Shown here in pieces: positions 55,084-64,000 of a stretch of 64,000 nucleotides of DNA. The stretch's first letter is position 1. The number at the start of each line of letters is the position of its first letter. The DNA comes from Vitrella brassicaformis. Taxonomy: Eukaryota; Sar; Vitrellaceae. The stretch covers positions 28,408 to 92,407 of the forward strand of contig CDMY01000323.1 in the NCBI GenBank assembly GCA_001179505.1, given 5' to 3'. The position numbers were made by a program, and so were the translations under genes. Below the pieces are notes generated by a model. It ran no database searches and was not told where the DNA came from. It saw nothing but the letters and a program-made list of their open reading frames with translations.

Positions 55084-57648
55084 TGCATTAAGTTTTTGCA
55101 GGGAGACGGGTTGATAGACGGCGTCTATGGGCTTCTCTGGAGCCACGCATCGTCGTCCGCAGCTCTCACGGGTGACGGCGACAGCGTGGACTCGGATGCT
55201 TCTCGAGATGCTGCGGCAGACATCGTCATTCCTGACACGGTTGTCTTCAAGTACGGGCAGGCGAGCGCTTGGTACTTCACTGGGGCTGATGGGTCACTCA
55301 AACGCAAAAATAAGGGAAATTTGACCAATTTAAACATCGAGAAAGCCTTCAACAAACGGGTGAGTGGCTCGAAGTGGAAGTAGGGATCCAAATGAGAACA
55401 TTTTCCATCTTCTGTGCAGGTGTCAAAGTCGGGCGTGGTTGCATATTTTGTGCTCAACACACCGCAAGACGATGGCGTCATACACACAACCGTCGAAGTG
55501 AGGCAGACACTGTCAGACAGTGACAGTCCACACACCAGTACACTGATCGACTCGCCATGTGTCTCCCCTGTCTGTCAGTATTTCGACCGTGGCCAGCTCC
55601 GGGCGTTTTTATACAGACGAGAGAAGCCGGCCGGCATCCTCCAGAAATTCATTGATTGCGGAAATGAGCACCACACCGTCATACAGGCTCTGTGGAGCAA
55701 CAAGGTGAACAAGTGGCTCCCATGGTGTTCTTTTCCCAATGTGGAGGTTCTTGCCTCGTTCTTGCAGTTGTGTCTCCTTGAGCAGCGGTCTAATCGTCTG
55801 CCGCTCAGCGACACGAAAGCGGATCTCTACCAACGAGTCCTCACATGTACGCAACGGATACACCACTTGACCTTCCGTACACTATACGTGGCTGCCTGCC
55901 TGTATGAACACAGTCGATGGCCCGGATCACTTATCCTACAGTCGGCCGGTCCGAGGTGAGTCGCTGCCGCATCTCATCCATATGGCCGCCCACGCAATTG
56001 CCGACCGCCTCACGGCCGGGTTGAGACAGGGGGCTACCATGGCAGCCACAAAGCGAGTGGCAAGGATGGCTGTGCTGTTCAAGGTCGACTGCGATCATCG
56101 CTTGCTCTTCTTGTGGATATCTAGCCTCCGTGTCGCCTCAGCCCATCCCCCATCGGTCATCTGTCCCCCCAGCTCATCGCCAGACAAAGCCGCCAGAGAC
56201 CTGATCAGCACAGACGGTAGGGCATCCGAGGCCCCCAGGAGGGATGAGGGTATCGGTCTGGGACAGGAGGGTGCGGCCAGACTGACGGTGCTCAAGTCGT
56301 CTCCACTAGAGGAGCGGTGCCGCATCGGCGTGCCCCAGCACGTCAGGGTGAGTGAGAGTGATGAGCGGCAGCGAGGCTATGCATTCCGTCGATGCGAAGG
56401 CGGACTTTTGGACACAGATTTATGGTATGTGTGATGTCTCTCTCTTCTGCCTCTTTGCTGATACTGTCAGCTGAACGGGAGGAACGCCTTAGGACGCACT
56501 GAGATGCGTCAATGCCCCCTTTGTCGGTCAGTCGTCGCATCCGACAGGTCAGAGGCGCAGAAAGCAGCCTCGTCTTTGCTACGGCATTCATCCATCTCTC
56601 GTTGCAGCGTCTTCGAGCTGTCGTATCAAATGTTGATCAAGTATGACCAGTTGCGGGAGGCTGTCCCTTCCCTCCGACAGCAGATGAGACGAGAAACCAG
56701 TGTCCGCCCGGACAACAGACAGGTCCCTTTGCTCATTCGGCAGCTGGTAGGGATCAGTTCGCGCCCTTTGGTCATTAAAAATCTCTCTCTTTCGCTTCTC
56801 CAGCATCCGAGGCTGCACAATGTCGACTATGCCAAACACAAGGAGGTGAGGAAAACATGTGCGCACACTTTTGGTAGCACAGGAGACTGAGGGCTCGTAC
56901 CCATGCACTTTCTTGTCAGGATCCTCTCTTTCTGCTCCGCTCCGCCTCTCTGTGCGAGGACTGCTACATTCGGATCTCGTCAGTCGAGCTTGGCGTCCCC
57001 TTCGTGCCTGCCCCTCCCCCCGCCCCGACACGGCCACTCATCCACGAGCAGCCCTCTGCCGGACGGCTGCGGCATGTCGCCCCTCCACTCTCCCCCGAGC
57101 GATTGAGGGATAGATACAAACGAACAAGATCGGAGATCATCGAGCGGGCACGGCGAGCCACTGATCGCACCCGACAGAGGGGCATCGAGCGGCCCTTCCC
57201 TTCCCCTTCGCGCACCCTGTCTCACCCGCAGCTGTCCGCCATCAGGGAAGAGGAGGACCAATGTGTCGGGCCCTGGACGCCTACAGGCGGCCGAGAGCCA
57301 CAGGGCGAGAGTCGATCGACTCCGGTACCAGCTGACCACAAAAGGCTGGGAGGAGACCAGTGGCCTCTCGAGCAAAAGAAAAATAGGCGACTGCCGTCAC
57401 GTGAAGGCTTCGCATATGATGACGGTCGCGCTATGGTCCCCCCCAGTCCCATCACGGCAACGCCCCGTGACAACGATGCTCTCAGAAAAGGTTGCCTGAA
57501 ACAGGGCCATTTGTTACGCGAGAGGCGGTGCAGCCGAGACGTGTGGCCATATTTGCGTGAAATAATTCGTCATGAGGGAAGTAGTGGGCTGGCCACCGTG
57601 GGCAGATACTACCGTCGGACACAGAAGGCAAAACTGAGGACAGATTAA
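55084..57648 (+). CDS. Conserved-looking orphan protein with Cys-rich C-terminal segment
   Basis: A multi-exon gene starting at ATG 55084 ([20 protein letters not shown]). Exons end at AACAAACGG/GTGAGT and continue [35 protein letters not shown] and VNGLR-type [20 protein letters not shown] followed by [19 protein letters not shown]. Later exons carry NAPFCRS-type [30 protein letters not shown], and [20 protein letters not shown] with a Cys pair. The C-terminal 200 residues are basic, Pro/Arg-rich. The blocks 'FKVD..RLLFLW.SSLRV' and 'LCEDCY' look conserved-like rather than random and recall uncharacterised protist proteins, but no family is named here. No signal peptide. Exon edges are partly approximate. 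Confidence 0.55.
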
Positions 57649-58038
57649 TGGTATGTACGGTGTCTCTCTCTTTCGTCTCCCTCCCTTTGTGGGCCTTGAT
57701 ATGTGAGAGTGATGTGTGAATCAATATTAACGCGTGCCGGCCTTGCGTGCGACCACTTGAAGCTGTGCGGCGATCAGACATACCCATCACCATGTGCGTA
57801 GCGTGTCTATCGTCGACTGGTTGCTGCGCACTTGCTTGGCGCAACCATGCATGGTTGACATGTAAGAATTCAGTGAGCTTATGAAACCAGGCGCACTACA
57901 ACTGTGTTTTCATCCATCCAGCCGATTGCAGTGTCTCTGTCTATGAAGCGGATAGGGCCTCTTCTTTGGTACAGTAGTTTGAAGAACGAGGAAAACTCAC
58001 GAGAGTGTCGTAGCCTGATTTCGATTCTTGTTGTGTAT
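57649..58038. other. Intergenic, no gene seen
   Basis: 390 bp between the last orphan gene and the foldback repeat. No coding or RNA feature is supported. Confidence 0.6.
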
Positions 58039-58110
58039 ACAAGGAATGCACTTGGAACCCTGATAGCTCGCTTAAAAGCTCGCTATAAGGGTTCGAAGTG
58101 CATTCCTTGT
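58039..58110. repeat. Near-perfect foldback (29-bp stem)
   Basis: Arm 58039-58067 and arm 58082-58110 are reverse complements at 27 of 29 positions with a 14-nt loop (58068-58081). The outer 15 bp (ACAAGGAATGCACTT) are perfect. It lies 140 bp before the AT-rich island. It could be a MITE-like foldback, a hairpin RNA precursor or an insertion-boundary relic. Confidence 0.85.
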
Positions 58111-58247
58111 GAGGGGTTAAGGGTTTTGGATGGACAGGATGAGTATGTGGAGTGGACAGGGATTTAAGTAAGGTTTGACCGAGTAAGTAAGCTAAACCAA
58201 CATTTCTTTAAATAGTAAACATAAATCATCACACTAAACAGTTTAAA

Positions 58248-59035
58248 ATGTGTAAACAAGTAAATAATCAAAGAGAAAAACAAACATCTACACAAAGTTA
58301 CTAAGATACCGCTTGAACTGAAAGAAGGACAAATGCTATTTACTTTTCCTCCTATTAACAAGAAAAAAGGATTTACTTGGGATGAAGATATTTTTTATAA
58401 TTTTAAAGCACGATTAATGTGAATGAACTTAATAAAGAAAACAACCTTGATGCTTTTATGAATACAGTGAAAAGAAATGATATACTAAAGGTGCATTAAA
58501 TAATAGAGATAATGGCTTTAATGTTTATTCATCAAATTTAAATAATCCAACCATTGAATCATTTTTTCAAAAATTCTTGGGTAAGAATGCTAATGTTGAT
58601 TTTTCTGTTCAAGAGGTTCTTAAAGTAGCGGATAGTGATGAAATACAAGACCAATTAATTAATGCTGGGTATGTTCCACCTCCACAGCAACCACCACCAC
58701 CTCCTCCCCCACCACAAATTCCTCCCGCTAGTGGAGGTTTATCCGAACCATTAGAAGAAACGCTTTATGAACCACAACCTGAACCAGTTGAACCGCCACC
58801 TCTTATATTACCCGAACCAGCACCCGAACCACCAACTAATTTTCCACCCGATTATCAACCAGAACCTGAAAGAGGGGCAAGACAAATACCACCACCTGCA
58901 CCGGAGCCACTACCTGACATTCCACCTGAATGAAACCCTCCTGCACCAGCCTATCAACCACCGACAACACATGAAACGACAAGAGGGCCAAGAGTAGGAG
59001 AAAACATACAACCATTATTGCAAATTCCACGTTAA
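58248..59035 (+). pseudogene. Decayed virus-like gene with proline-rich C-terminal region
   Basis: In AT-rich DNA, a coding-like stretch begins at ATG 58248 and reaches TAA at 59033, but it is broken. There is a frame change and stop near 58305, a TGA at 58422, another frame change near 58480-58500 and a TGA at 58931. Intact parts include FTFPPINKKKGFTWDEDIF, NVYSSNLNNPTIESFF and DFSVQEVLKVADSDEI, then a long Pro/Glu repeat region (PPPPPPPPQIPP; EPAPEPPTNFPPDY). It has no introns and uses A/T-ending codons unlike every neighbour. It sits tail-to-tail with the ATPase relic. Proline-rich C-termini occur in minor structural or fibre proteins of small dsDNA viruses, but no family is assigned. Confidence 0.55.
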
Positions 59036-59105
59036 TTTATTCTATTACCGCAAAGGATTCATAATCACAGTAATTTTCCTTTATTAGTGTGAGGACTTCG
59101 TGCAT

Positions 59106-59699
59106 TCACTGAAATAAAGCAGTAGTTATTCGTAGCATTATCAAAATATTTACAAAATTCTGAAAATTTTTTTTGCCATCACTAAGTATCTCTTCGTGAA
59201 GACTTGCAAGACTGGCATGGCCACATTGGCGAAGCACACATGCAAAATCATAAATACTTCTTGTTAAGGTTGAAACTCTTTTTACAGACTGACTTATCTG
59301 AATAATACTCACATTCATGTGTCTAACAATAGTAAGTAATCTCTCAAATTCCTTACTTCTCGTATCGTCCATCGTAGCAATACTATCATCAAGTATTAAA
59401 AACACTCGTCTTCGCTTTTTTGTCTTCTCTTGATGCTCTGCTAACGCTTTAATCTGCTCTTCTGCTATTTTGGTTAAAACTTTGTGACGCTTCACGCCAT
59501 TTTTCAACCACAATTCCGGCTGAACTGTCACTATCAGCTCATCATCAAACTTATTTCTATCCCGCAAATACCGATACAATGATAATGCAATTAGGGTTTT
59601 CCCGGTATTTATGCGTTCCGTAATCAATAATATCAAGCACTTCTTCTCGTCCGCTATCTTATTAAATAGCTCTCGCAGTTCCGTATTTTTTCGTGCATC
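59106..59699 (-). pseudogene. A32-like (FtsK/HerA) DNA-packaging ATPase, degraded
   Basis: The minus-strand frame is open from 59699 to 59106. It contains a P-loop-like motif (LLITERINTGKTLIALSLYR) in which the first Gly of GxxxxGKT is Glu, a Walker B (RRVFLILDDS) and the family hallmark region LLTIVRHMNVSIIQISQSVK, then LTRSIYDFACVLRQ. This matches the A32-like packaging ATPases of Polinton-like viruses, virophages and giant viruses. No ATG opens the frame, and near 59165 (a run of T) the frame shifts: the family-like C-terminus (FCKYFDNATNNYCFISV) continues in another frame. The gene is thus broken at both ends. It has no introns and is AT-rich. I describe it as an endogenous viral relic. 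Confidence 0.7.
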
Positions 59700-59723
59700 T
59701 CATTAATATTATATATATAAATA

Positions 59724-59908
59724 CTACTTTTTCTTTGGTTGTATTTTTGTATTGACTGCACGCTCTATCTGCCGAGCCACTTGCTCCGCATTCTTTATTT
59801 TCGCATTTTTTCAACGCTTCAAATAGAACTGATAGAGTATTTTTCCATCATTACTATCATCTTTTGTACTCTTATTTTTTTCAATCGTTGAAGCAAATTA
59901 TTAAACAT
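59724..59908 (-). pseudogene. Small decayed ORF upstream of the packaging ATPase
   Basis: ATG 59908 to TAG 59724. The frame MFNNLLQRLKK runs into a frame change near 59870 and an in-frame TGA near 59810. The end (KNAEQVARQIERAVNTKIQP) is helical and charged. It lies directly upstream of the ATPase on the same strand, as in a compact viral operon-like layout. Identity unknown. Confidence 0.4.
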
Positions 59909-59989
59909 GATATAGAGTTAATGAAATACTTATATGGCAAAATTCAAAAAAGCAACAGATATTTTTTAGTTGTCTTAAACAAAGTATTT

Positions 59990-62223
59990 AAAATTCACCG
60001 CTGTGCATCGTGAGAATATGTGATGTTCTCCACCTACCCTGCCACCATCTGCTCATTGTCTTGCCATTTACCACGTGTTCATTTCTCATTTCCTCTTGTA
60101 GCGCGCGCGTACCTCCGCGTATCATAAGACCAGGAAGCCAGGGTACGAAACAGGGTACAAGTCAGGTTACGAAAGCTGCGAACACACGCAGGCAGGCAGG
60201 AAGAGCACGCAGAGGTGAGCGCGGGCCGCCGGACTCGAGCTCCCGTCCTCATTCACAGGCACACGTGCACCCCACATGTGCCTCACACGCCTCCGGCAAG
60301 CAGCAAGGAGAGCAGGAAGCCACCATACGACCCGTGCAGACGGAGGGGAGGCAGTGCGGCGGACCTTTGTAGATGTGTAGAGAGAGTCGATGAGCGAACA
60401 GCGGGTAGACATGCCTACGGGCAGGATGGCGAACCAACGCGGAGCAGCAGCGGGGAGGTGCGAGCTATTGTGGGTGTAGACCGATATGGCCAGGAGGGCG
60501 GCCAAGAGAGATATGCAACACGCTGCTCCACAAGGCCCGAAGGAGGGCATACAGACAGATGGACAGGTGAGCCGTATCCCACCAGGCCCACGGAGGGCGG
60601 GCAGACGCCCCAGAGTAAGATGAGCCCAGCAGCCGAGCTGCAGGGCGGCATCTCCACATCCAGAAGCGACGATTCGGACACCACAGGGGCGTCCATCCAC
60701 AGAGGCAGACAGCAGGGACGAGGCAGCCCTCATCCAAACACAGACCGATGAGCCCCATCCCGTGGATACACCACCATGAGTATGATGTCAGCAGAGCCCC
60801 CACTGACGGAGGCAAAGAGAGACGCAAGGACGGCGTCAGCAAGCGACGCGTCCATGTACGCCTCATCCAAGCAGCAGGAACATGACCGTCATCCGTACGA
60901 ACATTCAGAGCTCCACAACACAGCAGCAAGAGGGAATCCACGAACCAAGACACAGCAGCGGCCGGCGGCATCCAGCGCCAGAGGCACCGGGAGAGGGCAA
61001 GACAGCCCAGGGCAGGTGTATGAAGTGTCGACCGTGAGGCCCAACGCGTGTGAAAGGCCGCCAGAGCCACGGATCTTCAGATCTTCAGTGCACGGGTAGC
61101 CGGCCGAGAGAGAGATCTGTCGTCAAGAAGCGCCTTCCGCGCCGGCAGCACAGGGCCGGCGCGTGTCGACAGGGGCAGGGACGATTGCCTTGCGTGTCGG
61201 GAAGGTCACACATGGCGCAGATCTCCAGGTCAGCCGGGCCCGAGAGCCGCAAGACGAAGAGAGCCGACGAAAACAGGCAGGGACGTTCCGTGCAGGTACG
61301 AATCAGGGTCGGGAAGACAGTCAGGGTCACGAAGGGTCCATTCGCCGGGCCAGGTCACGTGAGGATGCCATCAAGACCATGGAATGGTGTGGTGTGTGGT
61401 GTGTGGGTGTGGTGAGTGGATCTGGCCCCTGCCTGCATCCTATCTTTGTGTAGGTAGCAGACTGACCTGTCGCCGGTCACGGGGAATGCGACACGTCCCA
61501 GGTCGATGCAAGGGAGCGCTCCTATCGCGTCCGCCAGAAGGCGGGAGAACCACATCTACCGACGAAACGACAGCAGGAGAAAGGGGGAAATTGAATCGCA
61601 AAGGAGGGAGAAAGGTCTGTGCCGAGTTCTGCGGGTTCAATTCCGAGTTCCAAAGATCTTGGCTAGTTTGACTACGCTAGCTGAGACGGCTAGCTTGACA
61701 TGGGGGAAATGGGGGTAATGGGGGCAATGGGGGCGATGCGTGCATGAAGACTGCGAAAGGAAACAATGAGCTGATGATCTATCTACGCTCTGCAAAGCCC
61801 TGGCACAACGCTACGCTTTCCTTATCCTACCAATGACCAGCCTGACAAGCACTCACTCGAATCCATCAACCAGCAGCAGCCTGACGGCCAGTGAAAGCAC
61901 CGCCCTCCGCCGCAGAAGGGCGCAAGGGATGCTCAGCCTTCCTCCAGATTAGCCCTGGGGTGACGGAGGCTCGATTATCGGGGCTTGCTCGTCGTCGTCA
62001 TCTTCCTCTTCCTTGGGTCTCCTGCAGCGGTGGATGTCTGTTGGAGAACGTGCATAGAATCAGCGGCGGTGTGGCTCCGTGGTGGCTTTGGCCAGTCAGA
62101 AACCGCACACAATGTGTAGGTGGGGGGGGGAGTCATGCGTTGTTGGCTTGTCCTCCTGCCTTGTCCTATCAGATGAGCCCCGTCAATAGCATACACACAG
62201 CTGGTCAGCTTATCACTTGTCAG
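59990..62223. other. Unassigned GC-rich DNA
   Basis: After the AT-rich island the composition returns to GC-rich. Frames on both strands are Arg/Gly/Pro-rich with no start, splice chain or domain that convinces. One plus-strand frame at 61296-61360 reads VRIRVGKTVRVTKGPFAGPG, similar to a KOW motif of NusG/Spt5-type proteins. A plausible intron (GTGTGG...TTTGTGTAG, about 61390-61453) follows. GGGGCAATG-type repeats lie at 61700-61735. Confidence 0.4.
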
Positions 62224-62409
62224 GCCACGAGGAAGAAGCGGCGGGTGATGCCTGGCTGGGAGACACACTCGCGACAAGAAGCGGCGTTGGCGTTCGACAG
62301 GTACATGAGTCGCCTTGGTATGTGTCTGTTTGTCTGTCTACATGACGACCCGTGCCTCGTCTCCTCGGCCGCTGGCAGGCGACTCGAAGCCGCAGCCCTC
62401 ACGGGTTAG
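62224..62409 (+). CDS. Possible short terminal exons of an unknown gene
   Basis: After the acceptor ACTTGTCAG (about 62222) a frame reads ATRKKRRVMPGWETHSRQEA then ALAFDRYMSRL, ending in a good donor (CTTG/GTATGTG). After ...CTGGCAG a second exon begins. The sequence is helical and basic. Upstream exons could not be found, so this is tentative. Confidence 0.3.
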   Translation, partial: ATRKKRRVMPGWETHSRQEAALAFDRYMSRLGMCLFVCLHDDPCLVSSAAGRRLEAAALTG

Positions 62410-62977
62410 AGAGGAGGGACCATCATGGGTTCGCCGCACAACACTCTCCATTTGTTTTTCTCATTTGTCACGGGTATATTTTCCATCTCATGTCCGTCGT
62501 CTTTTGCTTTTCAATTATTTCTTTCTTCTTCTTCTTTTCTTTGAGACACACTCAACTATTTTCCCTTCTTCTCCTCTTTGAGCCAAGCCACACCGTCAAC
62601 TATTTTCCCTTCTTCTCCTCTTTGAGCCACGCCCGTTGACACTAAACCCCGTCCACTCTCCCTGTGAGAGTTGACCGTTAGCAGGTTCAGCCGTTCGTTT
62701 ATTTGGCTCGTACTGTAAATTCCCATATACCGTCCTCCTGCGAGGCTTGCCCTCTGTGGTGTGGTGGTGGTATTTCCACTCTTCACGCTTTCTACTGAAC
62801 TATGGTGGCAGGTGCTTAAGGAGGGTCTGCTCAATATGAAGGAGGTGGTAAATCACTTATCAAGCTCGCATCGTCTTTTCGGCGGGTCTCTTGTCGTTTG
62901 TTGCGTCGCATCTGCCAGTTTCGCTTGTCGGTTGAGTTCCAGTCAACGTTCCCTCTGTTTTCATCCATTGACAAGCG
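62410..62977. other. Intergenic, duplicated TTTTCCCTTCTTCTCCTCTT
   Basis: A pyrimidine-rich stretch. The segment TCAACTATTTTCCCTTCTTC plus TCCTCTTTGAGCCA is repeated at about 62550-62585 and 62597-62629. No gene is supported. Confidence 0.5.
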
Positions 62978-63226
62978 ATGGCGTGGACGACACAGACCCA
63001 GTTGCCCTTCTTCGTCCTGATTTTGGGTGGTCACGCCGTAGTGGTGCATCCGCTGTATCACAGCAAGGATATCGACCGCAACAGCAATGAGCCCTTCCCG
63101 CACAGCAAGTGGATGGAGAAGGTCAACGAAATCATCGAGGCCGCCGTGCGAAAGGTGCCTCGCGAGACCGATGCGGAGGGCGGGAGCAGCAGCAGCAGCA
63201 GCAGCAAAAAAAGCAACCCAATGTAA
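62978..63226 (+). CDS. Small single-pass membrane protein
   Basis: An 82-codon intron-less frame with ATG 62978. It starts MAWTTQTQLPFFVLILGGHA, a hydrophobic segment (residues 8-24) that may be a signal anchor, then VVVHPLYHSKDIDRNSNEPF and an amphipathic helix (WMEKVNEIIEAAVRKV). It ends in a Ser run (AGC repeat) and KKSNPM. Size and layout resemble small accessory membrane proteins such as organellar respiratory-chain subunits, but no family is recognised. Confidence 0.5.
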   Translation: MAWTTQTQLPFFVLILGGHAVVVHPLYHSKDIDRNSNEPFPHSKWMEKVNEIIEAAVRKVPRETDAEGGSSSSSSSKKSNPM

Positions 63227-64000
63227 ACCTCAACAAGCAGACCACAATTGTGCCATCCACGGGAGTAAGAATGAGGTAAACAAGGTGAGATCGTGTCGGT
63301 GCAATGCGTGTCACTCCTGTGGGAAGGCAGTGTGCAAGGTTAGTGCTGGGATTAAGGGTTTGTCAGGCCAAGAGTTAACACAGCTGGCCGGCCGCAGGCA
63401 ATACCAAGCAGGATTGAACCTATTTTAAATACAATACAGGAACCACATGGCTTCATTCATTTGATTGCCAGTCATGCGTCAAATCGACAATTGAATCAAT
63501 CAATATTAATATACACATGACATATACTATCTATTGTATATACAGTGATTTGTATCTTGTTACGAAAGTGTCATGGTGCGGATGTCCTCTCTCTGGTAAC
63601 GGTCAAACGCACACGCGAAGCATACCAGCCATCCATGCGCGCAGCCAAACACACCAGACAACCAACTGATCTCAGCCAACCGAGAGAGAGAGAGAGAGGT
63701 AGCCAGCCACACACATGCTTTCGTGCCGTCCGCTCTGAGTGAGAGTCCCGTGTTCCCCTGACTGATGTGCGGGTCAAATGCATGTGCTGCCTGCCTCAGT
63801 ATGTGATCGGCGAGGGGACGGACCTTGTGGCGGATACGTAGGCACACACTGGGAGGCTAGAGGGACAACACAGACGGACAGACAGGCAGATCTCAAGCAG
63901 ATATGCGTGCATGTAATCCCAGTGAGACATGACCCCAAAAGCATCCCAAAGCATGCATCCGGCCAGTCGGGAAGAGAGGAGAGGAGTAGGTCAGCACAGG
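63227..64000. other. Intergenic, no gene seen
   Basis: It includes an AT-rich patch at 63425-63545, CAGA repeats near 63870-63885 and GAGA at 63683-63698. No coding or RNA feature is supported. Confidence 0.55.

Noticed and set aside
60215-60751. 178-codon plus-strand frame and its antisense partner
   Set aside because: Both strands are open because of composition; there is no start context, domain or splice support.

Overview
The window is nuclear DNA from a unicellular eukaryote. Almost every convincing gene is split by GT-AG introns, usually about 60-100 nt long. Intergenic spaces are short, base composition is GC-rich, and introns and spacers are packed with tetranucleotide repeats (GGAT, CAGA, GGGA types). 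Three eukaryotic tRNA genes are present. Gene content (SYF1/XAB2 and UXT orthologues, an FBXO31-type F-box protein, a fasciclin-domain surface protein) and style fit a chromerid-like alveolate alga. The organism assignment is inference; I could not run a search. A 300-N gap lies at 12793-13092.

Layout. 1-9 kb: the start of a secreted protein on the minus strand (cut by the window edge), tRNA-Ile, a repeat-rich stretch with a doubtful ankyrin-like exon, a nine-exon PhzF-family enzyme, and a large FBXO31-like F-box gene. 9-16 kb: a three-exon orphan gene, repeat-rich DNA, the gap, a protein-kinase-like remnant and two tRNA-Leu genes. 16-28 kb: a secreted proline-rich protein with a coiled-coil tail, the prefoldin-like UXT, a small orphan, a type I membrane protein, and the spliceosomal SYF1 gene (about twenty exons). 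28-49 kb: a run of genes that mostly enter the secretory pathway. These are a probable N-myristoylated orphan, a lumenal glycosyltransferase, a secreted coiled-coil protein, a very long single-pass protein with RTX-type calcium-binding repeats, a fasciclin (FAS1) protein with a GPI-like tail, a small secreted protein and a membrane-targeted subtilase. 49-58 kb: two orphans, a biotinyl-domain protein apparently without its carboxylase, and a conserved-looking orphan with a Cys-rich C-terminal part. 58.2-60.0 kb: a sharply AT-rich island with decayed intron-less genes, one an A32-like DNA-packaging ATPase; this looks like an endogenous Polinton-like or virophage-like virus fragment. 60-64 kb: mostly unassigned DNA with one small membrane protein.

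How it fits together. Genes tend to lie as head-to-head pairs with short shared upstream regions (for example 48972-/49066+ and 33169-/33459+). The 29.8-49 kb block could encode a set of cell-surface or wall functions: glycosylation, calcium-binding repeats, adhesion and extracellular proteolysis. SYF1, UXT and the F-box gene are housekeeping. The most unusual items are the degraded viral island, an RTX gene whose repeat region carries an in-frame TGA removable by an alternative splice donor, a tandemly duplicated 5' splice site in the FAS1 gene, and an orphan biotin-carrier gene.
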